From assembly GCF_014202315.1 (NCBI RefSeq), contig NZ_JACHGN010000005.1, forward strand, positions 124,001-188,000: a stretch of DNA of 64,000 bases, read 5' to 3'. Positions 31,146-38,981 of the stretch are shown here, in pieces. A model generated the notes under the pieces. It did no database searches, was not told where the DNA came from, and saw only the letters and a list, made by a program, of their open reading frames with translations. Position numbers and translations under genes: made by a program. Origin of the DNA: Thermocatellispora tengchongensis (GTDB lineage: Bacteria > Actinomycetota > Actinomycetes > Streptosporangiales > Streptosporangiaceae). The first letter of the stretch is position 1. Every line of letters begins with the position of its first letter.

Positions 31146-33086
31146 TCACCCCACAGGCGCTCCGAAGTACGCCGCCCAGCCGGAGCTGATGGCGGTGCCC
31201 GAGCCGAACTTGTTGCCGCCCCTGCCGTTCCAGACGGTCAGCACTCCGGTCTCCGCGTGCACGGCGCCGATGTCGGTACGGCCGTCCTTGTTGACGTCTC
31301 CCAGCGACATCAAGGTGGCGGCGTAGGGCCCCCAGCTGGGGCCGATCTCGATGGCACCGGTGAAGTCGTTCGCGCCTTCGCCGTTCCAGATGTGGAGTTT
31401 GTTGGTGTCCTTCCTGACGGCCATCAGGTCGCTGATCCCATCGCCGTCGAAGTCGCCGCCGATCGGCCGGGTGTAGGCGGTCCAGCCGCCGCCGACGGTG
31501 ATGCCCGGGCCGAACTGGTTGGCGCCCTTGCCGTTCCAGATGGTCAGCTTTCCGGTCTCCGCGTGCACGGCGCCGATGTCGGTACGGCCGTCCTCGTTGA
31601 TGTCTCCCAGCGACATCAGGGTGTCGGCGTACGGTTGCCAGCCGGAGCCGAGTTCGACGAAGCCGGTGAACTCGTTGGCGCCTTCGCCGTTCCAGATGTG
31701 GAGTTTGTTGGTGTCCTTCCTGACGGCCATCAGGTCGCTGATCCCATCGCCGTCGAAGTCACCGGCGATCGGCCTGCTGTAGGCGGTCCAGCCGCCGCCG
31801 ACGGTGGTCGCCGGGCCGAACTTGTTGTCTCCTTCGCCGTTCCAGATGGTCAGCCTTCCGGTGGCGGTCGAGAAGAGGTCGCCCACGCCGTCGGCGTCGA
31901 AGTCCGGGGTGGCCGACGCGCCCACCCCCGCGTAGTGCGGGTTCTGGGCGTGCGTGAGGGTCTCCCAGCCCAGGAAGTGCGACACTCCGGCGGGACGGTT
32001 CTCCTCGATCCACCGCGTGGCGTAGGGGATGTCGTCATATCCGAGCCGGTGGTGCAGTGCGTTGTACGCGACCTCAAGGGGCGCCCCGAGGCCGAGCTCG
32101 ACCTTTCCTCCGCACAGCCACGACGGCACCGTCCCGCCCAGTTCCAGACGGGCGTGGAAGTCCATCGCGAACCGCAGCCGGTGCTTGGCCGTGGCGTACA
32201 GGTCAACGCCCTGGAGCCGGGCCGTCTCCGCGACGTGGGAGATGGCGGCGAGACCCCATCCGGTGTGCCCGAAATCGCGGCAGGTCTCCTGAGTCAACCC
32301 GTCCACGAACGTGGTCTGCCCGTGCCAGTAGTCGATGATCTCGGCTTTGGTGTTGTAGTCGCTCTTCGGCGGCGCCTTGGGCAGTGAGCCGTCCGTCGTG
32401 AGGTAGATGTAGGCGGGCAACCGGCCGCGCCAGGTGCTGATCGCCTTGTCGAAGGAGACGCGGTCGTCGAGGTGCACGGCGATGCCGATGGCGGCATCGG
32501 TCATGATCAGTTCCCAGTTGCCGTTGTTGTTGGGCCGCCCCGCGATCAGGATCGGGAGGTACACCGTGCGGAGCTTGCCGGCGAACCGGCCCGCCTGGGT
32601 CCAGCCGGAGTAGGTGTGCTTGATCAGCTCGGCGGCGCGGGAGAAGTTGGCGCCCGCCCAGCCGGTCTGCAGCGGTGCGTTGTCCCCGGTGTGCCCGGTG
32701 ATCACGGCCGACCAGGCGTCCATGATCTGGATCGCCTTCTCGGCGTAGCGGGCGTCCTTGGAGAGATACCACCGCAGGGCGAGCGTGTAGGCCGCCATCG
32801 CGTCCTTGCGCTCGTCCGAGCACCCGTGGTCGGGATTCGACACGGGCCCGCAGTTCACGACGGCGCGTGGCTTGGGCGTGTAGGAGAGCGAGGCGTAGGG
32901 GCTGGCCTGCAGGGCGCTCCAGGCGGACTTCCACGGCTCGTTACCGAGGTTGGCCCTGACGAAATCGAGCTGAGCCCGGCTGACCAGCACGCCGGGGTGC
33001 TTGAACACGGCCGCCTGCGCGGGCTGCGGAACGGCCAACGCGGCGACCACGAGCGCGAAGACGGCGACAAAGCGAGCGAGACGCAC
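31146..33086 (-). CDS. secreted alginate-lyase-like protein with FG-GAP repeats
   Basis: A 646-residue secreted protein. The signal peptide is residues 1-25 (FVAVFALVVAALAVPQPAQA). Residues 30-370 match the alginate-lyase (PL5-like) all-helical barrel: HPGVLVSRAQLDFVRANLG, AEKAIQIMDAWSAVITGHTG, the NNNGNWELIMTDA active-site strip and HTGWGLAAISHVAETARLQG. Residues 385-646 are FG-GAP/VCBS calcium-binding blades (FDADGVGDL, FDGDGISDL, INEDGRTDI, VNKDGRTDI). The GTG start follows AAAGGA. It is divergent from the two-component operon at 33273, which likely controls it. The substrate is probably an acidic polysaccharide, not proven to be alginate. Confidence 0.82.
   Translation of the reverse strand: MRLARFVAVFALVVAALAVPQPAQAAVFKHPGVLVSRAQLDFVRANLGNEPWKSAWSALQASPYASLSYTPKPRAVVNCGPVSNPDHGCSDERKDAMAAYTLALRWYLSKDARYAEKAIQIMDAWSAVITGHTGDNAPLQTGWAGANFSRAAELIKHTYSGWTQAGRFAGKLRTVYLPILIAGRPNNNGNWELIMTDAAIGIAVHLDDRVSFDKAISTWRGRLPAYIYLTTDGSLPKAPPKSDYNTKAEIIDYWHGQTTFVDGLTQETCRDFGHTGWGLAAISHVAETARLQGVDLYATAKHRLRFAMDFHARLELGGTVPSWLCGGKVELGLGAPLEVAYNALHHRLGYDDIPYATRWIEENRPAGVSHFLGWETLTHAQNPHYAGVGASATPDFDADGVGDLFSTATGRLTIWNGEGDNKFGPATTVGGGWTAYSRPIAGDFDGDGISDLMAVRKDTNKLHIWNGEGANEFTGFVELGSGWQPYADTLMSLGDINEDGRTDIGAVHAETGKLTIWNGKGANQFGPGITVGGGWTAYTRPIGGDFDGDGISDLMAVRKDTNKLHIWNGEGANDFTGAIEIGPSWGPYAATLMSLGDVNKDGRTDIGAVHAETGVLTVWNGRGGNKFGSGTAISSGWAAYFGAPVG
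31225..31890. repeat. 306-bp near-identical tandem repeats inside the lyase gene
   Basis: The phrase beginning CCGTTCCAGA recurs at 31225, 31531 and 31837, exactly 306 bases apart. Long blocks between copies are identical, including a stretch of more than 60 bases coding FDGDGISDLMAVRKDTNK. Each unit encodes 102 residues, two FG-GAP blades. Such identity means recent duplication or gene conversion, and copy number may vary. Confidence 0.8.
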
Positions 33087-33272
33087 AGGAGTCCTTTCAC
33101 AACAGAGGGCGCCTATTTCGTCAGCCGCCTGCTCGGGGTGTCAAGATTCGCGTGCCGCGAAGGCGGCTCCGGCATACCCGCCGCATACCACTGCCGGGGG
33201 CACGGGGTGGAGGAAGCCCGGCGTGTACCTTCGCCGAGCCTGACCATGACGGGGATCGGTTGATTACGGCGG

Positions 33273-34457
33273 ATGGGAGGGGGCGTACTCGCTAGACTGA
33301 TCACCGGCCGGCGGGGCGAGAGGTGGCGGTTGACTGGGGAAGCGACACGGCTGCTGGTGCGTTTCGGCCGCCGTTACGCCGCCGCTGTTCGCCTGGCGAC
33401 GCTGGTGCCGATCTGCGCGATCGCAGTGTCCCGTGCCTCACCCGAGCACGTGGCGGCCACGGCGTCCGTGGTCGTCGTCGCGGCGGCGTGGACCTGCGGC
33501 TACGCGTGGTGGCTGCGTGCGGGCCGTGGGACCGTACCGGTGGCCCTCGACGTGGCCGTCCTGCTGGGCCTGTTCGCGAGCATCTGGTGGACCGGCGCCG
33601 TCGAGGACCGCAACACCGGGTGGCTGCGGCTCCTGGTCACCTTCGCCTGCGTGACGTGCCAGTGGCACACCTCCCCCCTGACGGGCGGCGTGGCGGCGCT
33701 GGCGGCCGGGGGCGGGGCGGTGGTCCTCCTCATCGCGGCGGGAGCGATGGACGTGGACGCGAGCCTGGTCAGCGGGACGATGCAGGCGATACCGGCGGCA
33801 GCACTGTCCAGGGCGGCCTGGGTGCTCGTCCACCACGCCGCCCGGCAGGCCGACCGCATGGCGGCCGAGGCCGCGAAGGCGCGCGGCGAGGCGTTGGTGG
33901 CCGCGGGCGTCCGTGCCGGAGAACGCGAGTTCGCCAACTCCCTGCACGACACCGCGGCGACGACCCTGCTGATGGTCGGCACCGGTCAGGTGCGCTCGGA
34001 CGCCGACTGGCTGGCCCGGCAGGCGCGGCGCGATCTGGACCGGCTGCGCTCGGGGAGCGGCCCGCCGCCGGAGGAGGCCGACCTCGTCGAGCTGCTGCGC
34101 GCCGACCTCGATGCCACGCACCTGACCGTGGACTTCGACTCCCCCGCGCGGCTCCGGCTGCCGTTCGGCGTGGCCAGGGCGATCGCCGACGCGGCGGGTG
34201 AGGCCCTGAACAACGTACGCCGCCACGCGGGCACGACGCGGGCGACCGTCCGGCTCAGCGGCGACGCGCGGGCGCTGCGGCTCGACATCGCCGACCAGGG
34301 GAAGGGATTCTCGGCGGCGGACGTGCCCGTCACCCGGCGCGGCCTGCGCGAGTCGGTGTCCGGAAGGATGGAGCGGGTCGGCGGCACGGCCACGATCACC
34401 TCCGCCGTGGGCGAGGGCACCCTCGTCCGGCTCGAATGGCGTGCCGGCGATGGGTGA
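33273..34457 (+). CDS. sensor histidine kinase of the lyase locus
   Basis: A 394-residue kinase. There are about five hydrophobic helices in residues 30-190 and a coiled segment at 190-215. The phosphoacceptor box is REFANSLHDTAATTLLMVG with the histidine near 223, and the ATPase domain has AIADAAGEALNNVRRHAG (N box) and DIADQGKGFSAADV (G1). The start GTG/ATG region is ambiguous; the frame MGGGVLARLI is given. It overlaps the next gene, a second kinase-like membrane protein, in an ATG-GG-TGA junction. No sensor domain outside the membrane is visible. Confidence 0.85.
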   Translation: MGGGVLARLITGRRGERWRLTGEATRLLVRFGRRYAAAVRLATLVPICAIAVSRASPEHVAATASVVVVAAAWTCGYAWWLRAGRGTVPVALDVAVLLGLFASIWWTGAVEDRNTGWLRLLVTFACVTCQWHTSPLTGGVAALAAGGGAVVLLIAAGAMDVDASLVSGTMQAIPAAALSRAAWVLVHHAARQADRMAAEAAKARGEALVAAGVRAGEREFANSLHDTAATTLLMVGTGQVRSDADWLARQARRDLDRLRSGSGPPPEEADLVELLRADLDATHLTVDFDSPARLRLPFGVARAIADAAGEALNNVRRHAGTTRATVRLSGDARALRLDIADQGKGFSAADVPVTRRGLRESVSGRMERVGGTATITSAVGEGTLVRLEWRAGDG

Positions 34458-35571
34458 CGCCGCCGAAGAGGTGACGCGGACGCAGTTGCGGCGCGGCCTG
34501 CGGATCGCGACGTCGCTCGTCGCCATGGCGACCGTGTTCGGGCTCGGAGGGTCCAACATACTGCGCCACCTGGAGGAGTACGACTCACCGCTCACGCAGT
34601 GGGCCGCCTTCGCGGCGCTCGCGGCCGTGCTCGGCGGCGAAGCCCTGCTGATCGTCCGCGGGCGATCGTGGAACCGGCTGCGCGGGCCCGCCATCGCCGT
34701 CGTGCTCGCCGCGTCGGCGCTGTCGTACGTGACCCTGCCCGATGGCCGCACCTCGACCGGCCCGGACTGGATCTTCGGCGCGGCCAACTGGGCCGGCCTC
34801 GTCGTGCTGCTCGACCGTCCCCTGCGCAGCGTCGCGCTGTTCCTGCTGGCCCACGAGCTGACCGCCCTGCTCAACCTGCTCCTGCTCGACGACCCCAGCC
34901 TGCCGGACATGGCCAGGTTCTGCACCGGCTCGGTGACCGTGATCGGCTTCCCGCTGTGCGTGGCCGTGGTGGCGTCCATCCTGAGCGGCCTCAGCGCGAG
35001 GGCGGCGGCCGCGCGCGAGGAGGTCGAACGGGTACGCGTCTCCGAAGCCGTCGCCGCGGAGTCGCACCGCCGCAGGCAGCAGCGCTTCGCCGAACTGTCG
35101 GTGACCACGGTCCCGCTGCTGGAAGGGCTCGCCGACGGCTCGCTGCGCCCCGAGGACCCTGCGGTCCAGCGGCGGTGCGCCATCGAGGCGGCCCGGATGC
35201 GCAGGCTGTTCGCCGAGGCCGACACCGTCGCGAACCCTCTGTTGCACGAGCTGCGCCACTGCATCGACGTGGCGGACCGCAAGGGCGTCGTGGTGGAACT
35301 GGACGCCCGCGGCCAATGGCCCGAACCGCCGGTGGCGGTCCGGCGCGATCTCACCGAGGCGGTGCTCGTCGCCCTCGCCACCGCCGCCTCCCACGCGCGG
35401 GTCACGGTCATGGGCGGCGCCGGGCTGGTGTCGGTCAGCGTGGTCGCCGACTGCGGTGAGATCGACGTGCCGAAGCCGGCGACGCCCGGCGTACGGGTCG
35501 AGGCGTTGCACAACGACGATACGGTCTGGATGGAGGCGCAATGGCAGCCGAACCGCCGGCTGACGAGCTGA
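34450..35571 (+). CDS. membrane histidine-kinase-like protein without phosphoacceptor histidine
   Basis: A 373-residue protein with five or six hydrophobic segments in residues 15-195, then a helical region (AREEVERVRVSEAVAAESHR...). The C-terminal domain resembles a degenerate HATPase: VAVRRDLTEAVLVALATAAS occupies the N-box position but lacks the asparagine, and no G boxes are visible. The phosphoacceptor position reads QRFAELSVTTVPLLEGLADG, with no histidine. It is thus a pseudokinase that may form a heterodimer with the kinase encoded just upstream. It starts inside the preceding stop overlap, and its end overlaps the response-regulator gene by 31 bases. Confidence 0.75.
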   Translation: MGDAAEEVTRTQLRRGLRIATSLVAMATVFGLGGSNILRHLEEYDSPLTQWAAFAALAAVLGGEALLIVRGRSWNRLRGPAIAVVLAASALSYVTLPDGRTSTGPDWIFGAANWAGLVVLLDRPLRSVALFLLAHELTALLNLLLLDDPSLPDMARFCTGSVTVIGFPLCVAVVASILSGLSARAAAAREEVERVRVSEAVAAESHRRRQQRFAELSVTTVPLLEGLADGSLRPEDPAVQRRCAIEAARMRRLFAEADTVANPLLHELRHCIDVADRKGVVVELDARGQWPEPPVAVRRDLTEAVLVALATAASHARVTVMGGAGLVSVSVVADCGEIDVPKPATPGVRVEALHNDDTVWMEAQWQPNRRLTS

Positions 35572-36224
35572 TCACCGTGGTGATCGTGGACGACCACGCG
35601 GCCATAGCCGCCGGCGTGCGCGCGTGGTGCTCCCAGGCGGTGCCGCCGATCGAGCTGATCGACGCCGGAGACCGGCTCGCCGACGCCTGGACCGGCCCCG
35701 GCGCCGCCGCCGACGTGGTCATCTTCGATCTGGAGCTCGTGCCCCGCCGGCCCGACTTCGGCGAGCTGCGCAGGCTGGTCGACAGCGGCAGGCGCGTCAT
35801 CGTGTACTCCCAGCACACCGACGACGCGACCGCGATCAAGTGCGTGGACCTGGGCGCGCTGGCGTACCTGACCAAACGCGAGGGGCCCGAGCACCTGGTG
35901 CCCGCCATCCGGGCCGCCGCGCGCGGCGAGCCGTACACGGCGCCGTCGCTCTCCGGCGCCCTGGCCTGCGACGACGCCCCCGGCCGGCCGCGCCTGTCGC
36001 AGCGCGAGACCGAGGTGCTGCGGGCGTGGTTCGTGTCCTCGTCCAAGGACCTCGTCGCCGCCAAGCTCAACATCACGGTCAAGACCGTCGACACCTACAT
36101 CGCGCGGGTACGGGTGAAGTACGCCAACGTGGGACGGGCCGCCCGTACCAAGAGCGAACTCGTCAGCCGCGCGCTCGACGACGGTCTCATCACGCTGGCC
36201 GAGCTCAACGAGACCTCGTTGTAG
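35541..36224 (+). CDS. response regulator of the lyase locus
   Basis: A 227-residue NarL-type regulator. The receiver has acidic pair VVIVDDHAAI, phosphoacceptor aspartate in DVVIFDLEL (about residue 64), Ser/Thr in VIVYSQHTDD and Lys in AYLTKREGP. The HTH is LSQRETEVLRAWFVSSSKDL, then LNITVKTVDTYIARVRVKYA, with an atypical spacing before the recognition helix. It overlaps the pseudokinase gene, so all three are translated together. The divergent lyase gene and the downstream lyase gene (87 bases after) are the likely targets. Confidence 0.87.
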   Translation: MAAEPPADELITVVIVDDHAAIAAGVRAWCSQAVPPIELIDAGDRLADAWTGPGAAADVVIFDLELVPRRPDFGELRRLVDSGRRVIVYSQHTDDATAIKCVDLGALAYLTKREGPEHLVPAIRAAARGEPYTAPSLSGALACDDAPGRPRLSQRETEVLRAWFVSSSKDLVAAKLNITVKTVDTYIARVRVKYANVGRAARTKSELVSRALDDGLITLAELNETSL

Positions 36225-36311
36225 GGCGTTCACCTGACACGACGGCACCTGTCCCTTCCGTAAGGTGGCGACGCCCGATGATCGCCGTCCCGGCCCGAGG
36301 AGATATCCAAG

Positions 36312-37145
36312 GTGTTCGTGTCCCTGAAACCGATGTCCGTGGCGATGGCCGCGCTCACCGTCGTCGGCCTCGCGCCGGTGAACGCCCACGCGTCGGCCGC
36401 CCTCCGATTCGGTTACGAGAACGGCACCAAGTCCTCCGGGCAGCCGAAACTGGGATTCAACGAGTGCTGCCAGACCTCGATCCAGGTCGATGACCTGCCG
36501 AGGACCGGCAGGTACGCGATCCGCAGCCATCTGAAGTACGGCGACAAGATGGTCGCCGGCGGCACCAGAGCCGAAAGCCACACCCTCGACATCAAGGACA
36601 CCCATTTCCGGTCTGGTGAGACGGTCTACTACGGGTTCAGCATCTACCTCGCGAGCACCTGGCAGAACGACTCAAGAGAAGACATCGTGTTCCAGTGGAA
36701 GCCCTGGCGCGACAAGTGTGAGACCGACAAATCCCCCAGCGCCTTCCTCAGCGTGCAGCCCTCCGGAAAATGGCGGCTGAGGGTGAACTCCGACGGCAGT
36801 CCCTGTTCCACGGCCGATACCGTCCACAAGACGAGCTTCGACCTCGCCGAGGTGAAACCCGGGCAGTGGCACGACTTCGTCTTCAAGTTCAAGTGGAGCC
36901 ACGACAGCCAGGGCAGCATCGACGGCTGGTACCAGACCCACAAGAACCCCGGCTGGCGCAAGGTCGTGACCGCCACGGGCCCCAACACCTTCAACGACGA
37001 TGCCACCACGCAGGGCTACCTGAAGTGGGGCATCTACAAGCCCGCCTGGAACACCGGCCCGACCGAGGTCGAGAGCCGCACGGTCTTCCACGACAACATC
37101 ACCGTGGGCACGTCCTTCAGCGAAGTCAACCCGGCGGCCGGCTAG
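36312..37145 (+). CDS. secreted polysaccharide lyase-like protein (heparin-lyase-I fold)
   Basis: A 277-residue secreted protein. The signal peptide is residues 1-28 (MAALTVVGLAPVNAHA). The mature part is a beta-jelly-roll of the polysaccharide-lyase family used for PL20-like enzymes: FGYENGTKSSGQPKLGFNEC, SHLKYGDKMVAGGTRAESH, GETVYYGFSIYLASTWQND, FQWKPWRD and KPGQWHDFVFKFKWSHDSQG. The GTG start follows GAGGAG. Two cysteine pairs suit an exported protein. It stands directly behind the kinase-regulator operon, forming with the divergent lyase a plausible extracellular polysaccharide-degrading set. The exact substrate is unknown. Confidence 0.78.
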   Translation: MFVSLKPMSVAMAALTVVGLAPVNAHASAALRFGYENGTKSSGQPKLGFNECCQTSIQVDDLPRTGRYAIRSHLKYGDKMVAGGTRAESHTLDIKDTHFRSGETVYYGFSIYLASTWQNDSREDIVFQWKPWRDKCETDKSPSAFLSVQPSGKWRLRVNSDGSPCSTADTVHKTSFDLAEVKPGQWHDFVFKFKWSHDSQGSIDGWYQTHKNPGWRKVVTATGPNTFNDDATTQGYLKWGIYKPAWNTGPTEVESRTVFHDNITVGTSFSEVNPAAG

Positions 37146-37279
37146 CTCTCCTCACCACCGCTCGCGACAGAGCCGGCCACGTTCCCGATGGCGGCCCGAC
37201 GATCGCCACCGGGCACCCGGAGGCCGCCCGCACTCGCACCCTCCCCGCCCGTGTCGCCAAGGTCTGGGCAGCCTAGGCC

Positions 37280-37600
37280 ACCTCCGAGGACCACGGCCAG
37301 TAGGGTGCGCGGCGGGGGCGGCGGGGGCGCAGCACGAACCAGGCGTCGCGCTCGGGCCGTCTTCGTCGGTAAGGCCGCCGTGGGCCTGGGCGATCTGCCG
37401 GGCGACCGGCAACCCGAGCCCGGCGCCGCCGGGATCGCGAGCGCGGGAACCTCCAAGCGCGTGAAGCGCCGAAGATCGTCGATCGCCTCGCGGCGGCCGG
37501 TGACGCCCGCGTCCAGCCGAGCCACCCGCAGCAGGTCCCCGATCAGGGACTGCATGCGCTCCACCGATTGGGCGCGCCCAACGCCCTGGTTCGCGCGACC
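37280..37600 (-). pseudogene. scraps of a sensor histidine kinase
   Basis: Two fragments in different minus frames. SVERMQSLIGDLLRVARLDA (near 37510-37570) is the end of a HisKA box of the OmpR-type kinase class. GGAGLGLPVARQIAQAHGGL (near 37380-37440) is the G2 region of its ATPase domain. Between them about 80 residues are missing, and there is no N-terminus. The gene is destroyed. Confidence 0.6.
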
Positions 37601-37687
37601 GTCGCCGTTCGGCTGCGCCGGCCTTGCCCACGCCCCAAGATCGCGTCGTGGCACAACCCCTGATCTGGTGGGCGCGGCGAGGACGCC

Positions 37688-37785
37688 GCGGTTGAGGCTC
37701 ACCCACCGGCATGGTGCCGGCGCGACGGTGATCGCGGTGGTGGGAGAGGCGGATCTCACCACCAGCGCTCAGCTTGAGGCCACAT
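37688..37785 (+). pseudogene. N-terminal fragment of a STAS anti-anti-sigma factor
   Basis: The frame reads LRLTHRHGAGATVIAVVGEA, then DLTTSAQLEA. This is the first strand and helix of a SpoIIAA-type STAS domain (VVGExDxTTsaxLxa). It breaks off before the phosphorylated serine region, in front of an 18-bp tandem repeat. No ATG is present. A remnant. Confidence 0.55.
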
Positions 37786-37828
37786 CGCCAAGACGCGCCG
37801 CACCCCCCGATGAGCCGCTGGTGCCGGC

Positions 37829-37900
37829 CAAGTCGGCCGGGCCTGGCAGGTCGGCCGAGCCTAGCAGGTCGGCCGGGCCTGGCAGGTCGGCCGGGCCGGG
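37829..37900. repeat. four 18-bp tandem repeats
   Basis: Units CAGGTCGGCCGGGCCTGG start at 37829 (with CAAG), 37847 (two changes), 37865 and 37883 (last three bases differ). The array lies in non-coding, degenerate DNA directly after the STAS fragment. From 37901 to 38364 I see no gene, only a hairpin CGTCTGG/CCAGACG at 38117-38135. Confidence 0.75.
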
Positions 37901-38364
37901 CACCACGGCGCCGGTGGCGGCCACGCGTGGCGCTGGTCGGTGGCGCTTCGGGCGTGCTCGCGCGCGGTGCGGGCGAGGGCCTCGGCGAGCCGGGCCACCT
38001 CGGCCCTCCCACCCGGCCAGGGCCCACCAGACCGGGATACCGGCGATCTCGGCGGGCGCCTGGTGCTGCTCAGCCGGGATGCGCGCGGTGGTGACCAGCT
38101 CCCCAGGCGACGCTTTCGTCTGGGATTGCCAGACGAATTTCCTGGTCAGTCACAGGAAGGTCGTCAAGGCAAATCAGGAAAAGTAAACCCCGGCATGCCG
38201 AGCATGGTGGGCCCGGCGCGAAGGTGTTCGAGCGTGTGGAGACGCGACCCATCAGCGATGGGCCGTTGCGACAAGGAGTCGCAGTGCGGCGTAGGCGGGG
38301 AAACCCCACGTGGCCTTGCCGCCCCGGCGGCCGGCTCCTCTAATAGGCCAGGGCGTACTCACGG

Positions 38365-38796
38365 TTACTTGTAGGTCCACTCGGCCTTGCAGCGATACTT
38401 GCCGTCGAAGAACGTCGTGCGGTAGGTGTAGTTCTTTCGCAGCGGGACACCGCGGCTGTAGTGCGTCTGGCCCGATCCCTTGTTGACCGATTCGCTCTTC
38501 ATTCCGACGCCGTTCTTCAGCTCCTTGAACTCGCCGGTACGCCCCTTGGTCATGCGGCCCCAGACGTACGTCTTGCCGTTATAGGTGCCGGTGCGGACCT
38601 GGCAGTTCAGGCCTGCCGGACCGGACCAGACCGTGTCGGTGTCCCTGGTCTTCACGTTGCTCGCCTTACTGGGGTCCGAAAGAATGTCGGAGGCCTGCGC
38701 GCCGGGCGCGTGCACAGTCAGCCCGACGGCGGCGACGGCAAGGCCGCTCACAATGGCAGTGGTCCACCGGAACTTGTTCATCAGTGCGGATTTCAC
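38365..38796 (-). CDS. small secreted protein of unknown function
   Basis: A 143-residue protein with a signal peptide (WTTAIVSGLAVAAVGLTVHA, cleavage near AQAS, residue 36). The mature part of about 107 residues is basic and beta-rich: DTVWSGPAGLNCQVRTGTYN, GKTYVWGRMTKGRTGEFK and TYRTTFFDGKYRCKAEWTYK, with one cysteine pair (C65, C137). The GTG start follows AGGA by five bases. Streptomycete-type secreted proteins of this size often are enzyme inhibitors or cell-wall proteins, but no family is recognised. It is monocistronic within a region of decayed genes. Confidence 0.65.
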   Translation of the reverse strand: MKSALMNKFRWTTAIVSGLAVAAVGLTVHAPGAQASDILSDPSKASNVKTRDTDTVWSGPAGLNCQVRTGTYNGKTYVWGRMTKGRTGEFKELKNGVGMKSESVNKGSGQTHYSRGVPLRKNYTYRTTFFDGKYRCKAEWTYK

Positions 38797-38885
38797 GTTT
38801 TTCCTAGGGTCGGTTTACATCGGCGGCCCCGAGCATAGGAAACGGCGGTATACCAACGGTATGTCGGACGACCGCGACGGATGGC

Positions 38886-38950
38886 GCGATCCTGTGGATC
38901 CACGGCGGCGGGTTCATCTTCGGCGCCCCGCGTCTGGGCGTCGCCGTACG
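38886..38950 (+). pseudogene. HGGGF fragment of an HSL-type esterase
   Basis: The frame reads AILWIHGGGFIFGAPRLGVA. This is the oxyanion-hole motif HGGGF of the hormone-sensitive-lipase family with its flanking strand. About 20 residues survive, without start, nucleophile or C-terminus. The end of the gene at 38982 on the other strand follows immediately. Confidence 0.5.
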
Positions 38951-38981
38951 TCCGGCCGCTTGAGCAGCGCGTTGTCAGCGT

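Noticed and set aside
18261-36224. A biosynthetic gene cluster suggested by LAL, two-component, MFS and LysR genes
   Set aside because: No polyketide synthase, peptide synthetase, terpene synthase, lanthipeptide or other core enzyme was found among the genes in between.
33438-36605. A 1055-codon open frame on the minus strand across the kinase-regulator genes
   Set aside because: It is the antisense of three well-supported genes with clear kinase and receiver motifs. Long shadow frames are normal at this G+C content, and its translation is low-complexity.
38838-38900. A short forward gene starting at ATGTCGGACGACCGC
   Set aside because: It leads only into the HGGGF scrap in another frame and has no terminus of its own, so it was kept as a pseudogene fragment.
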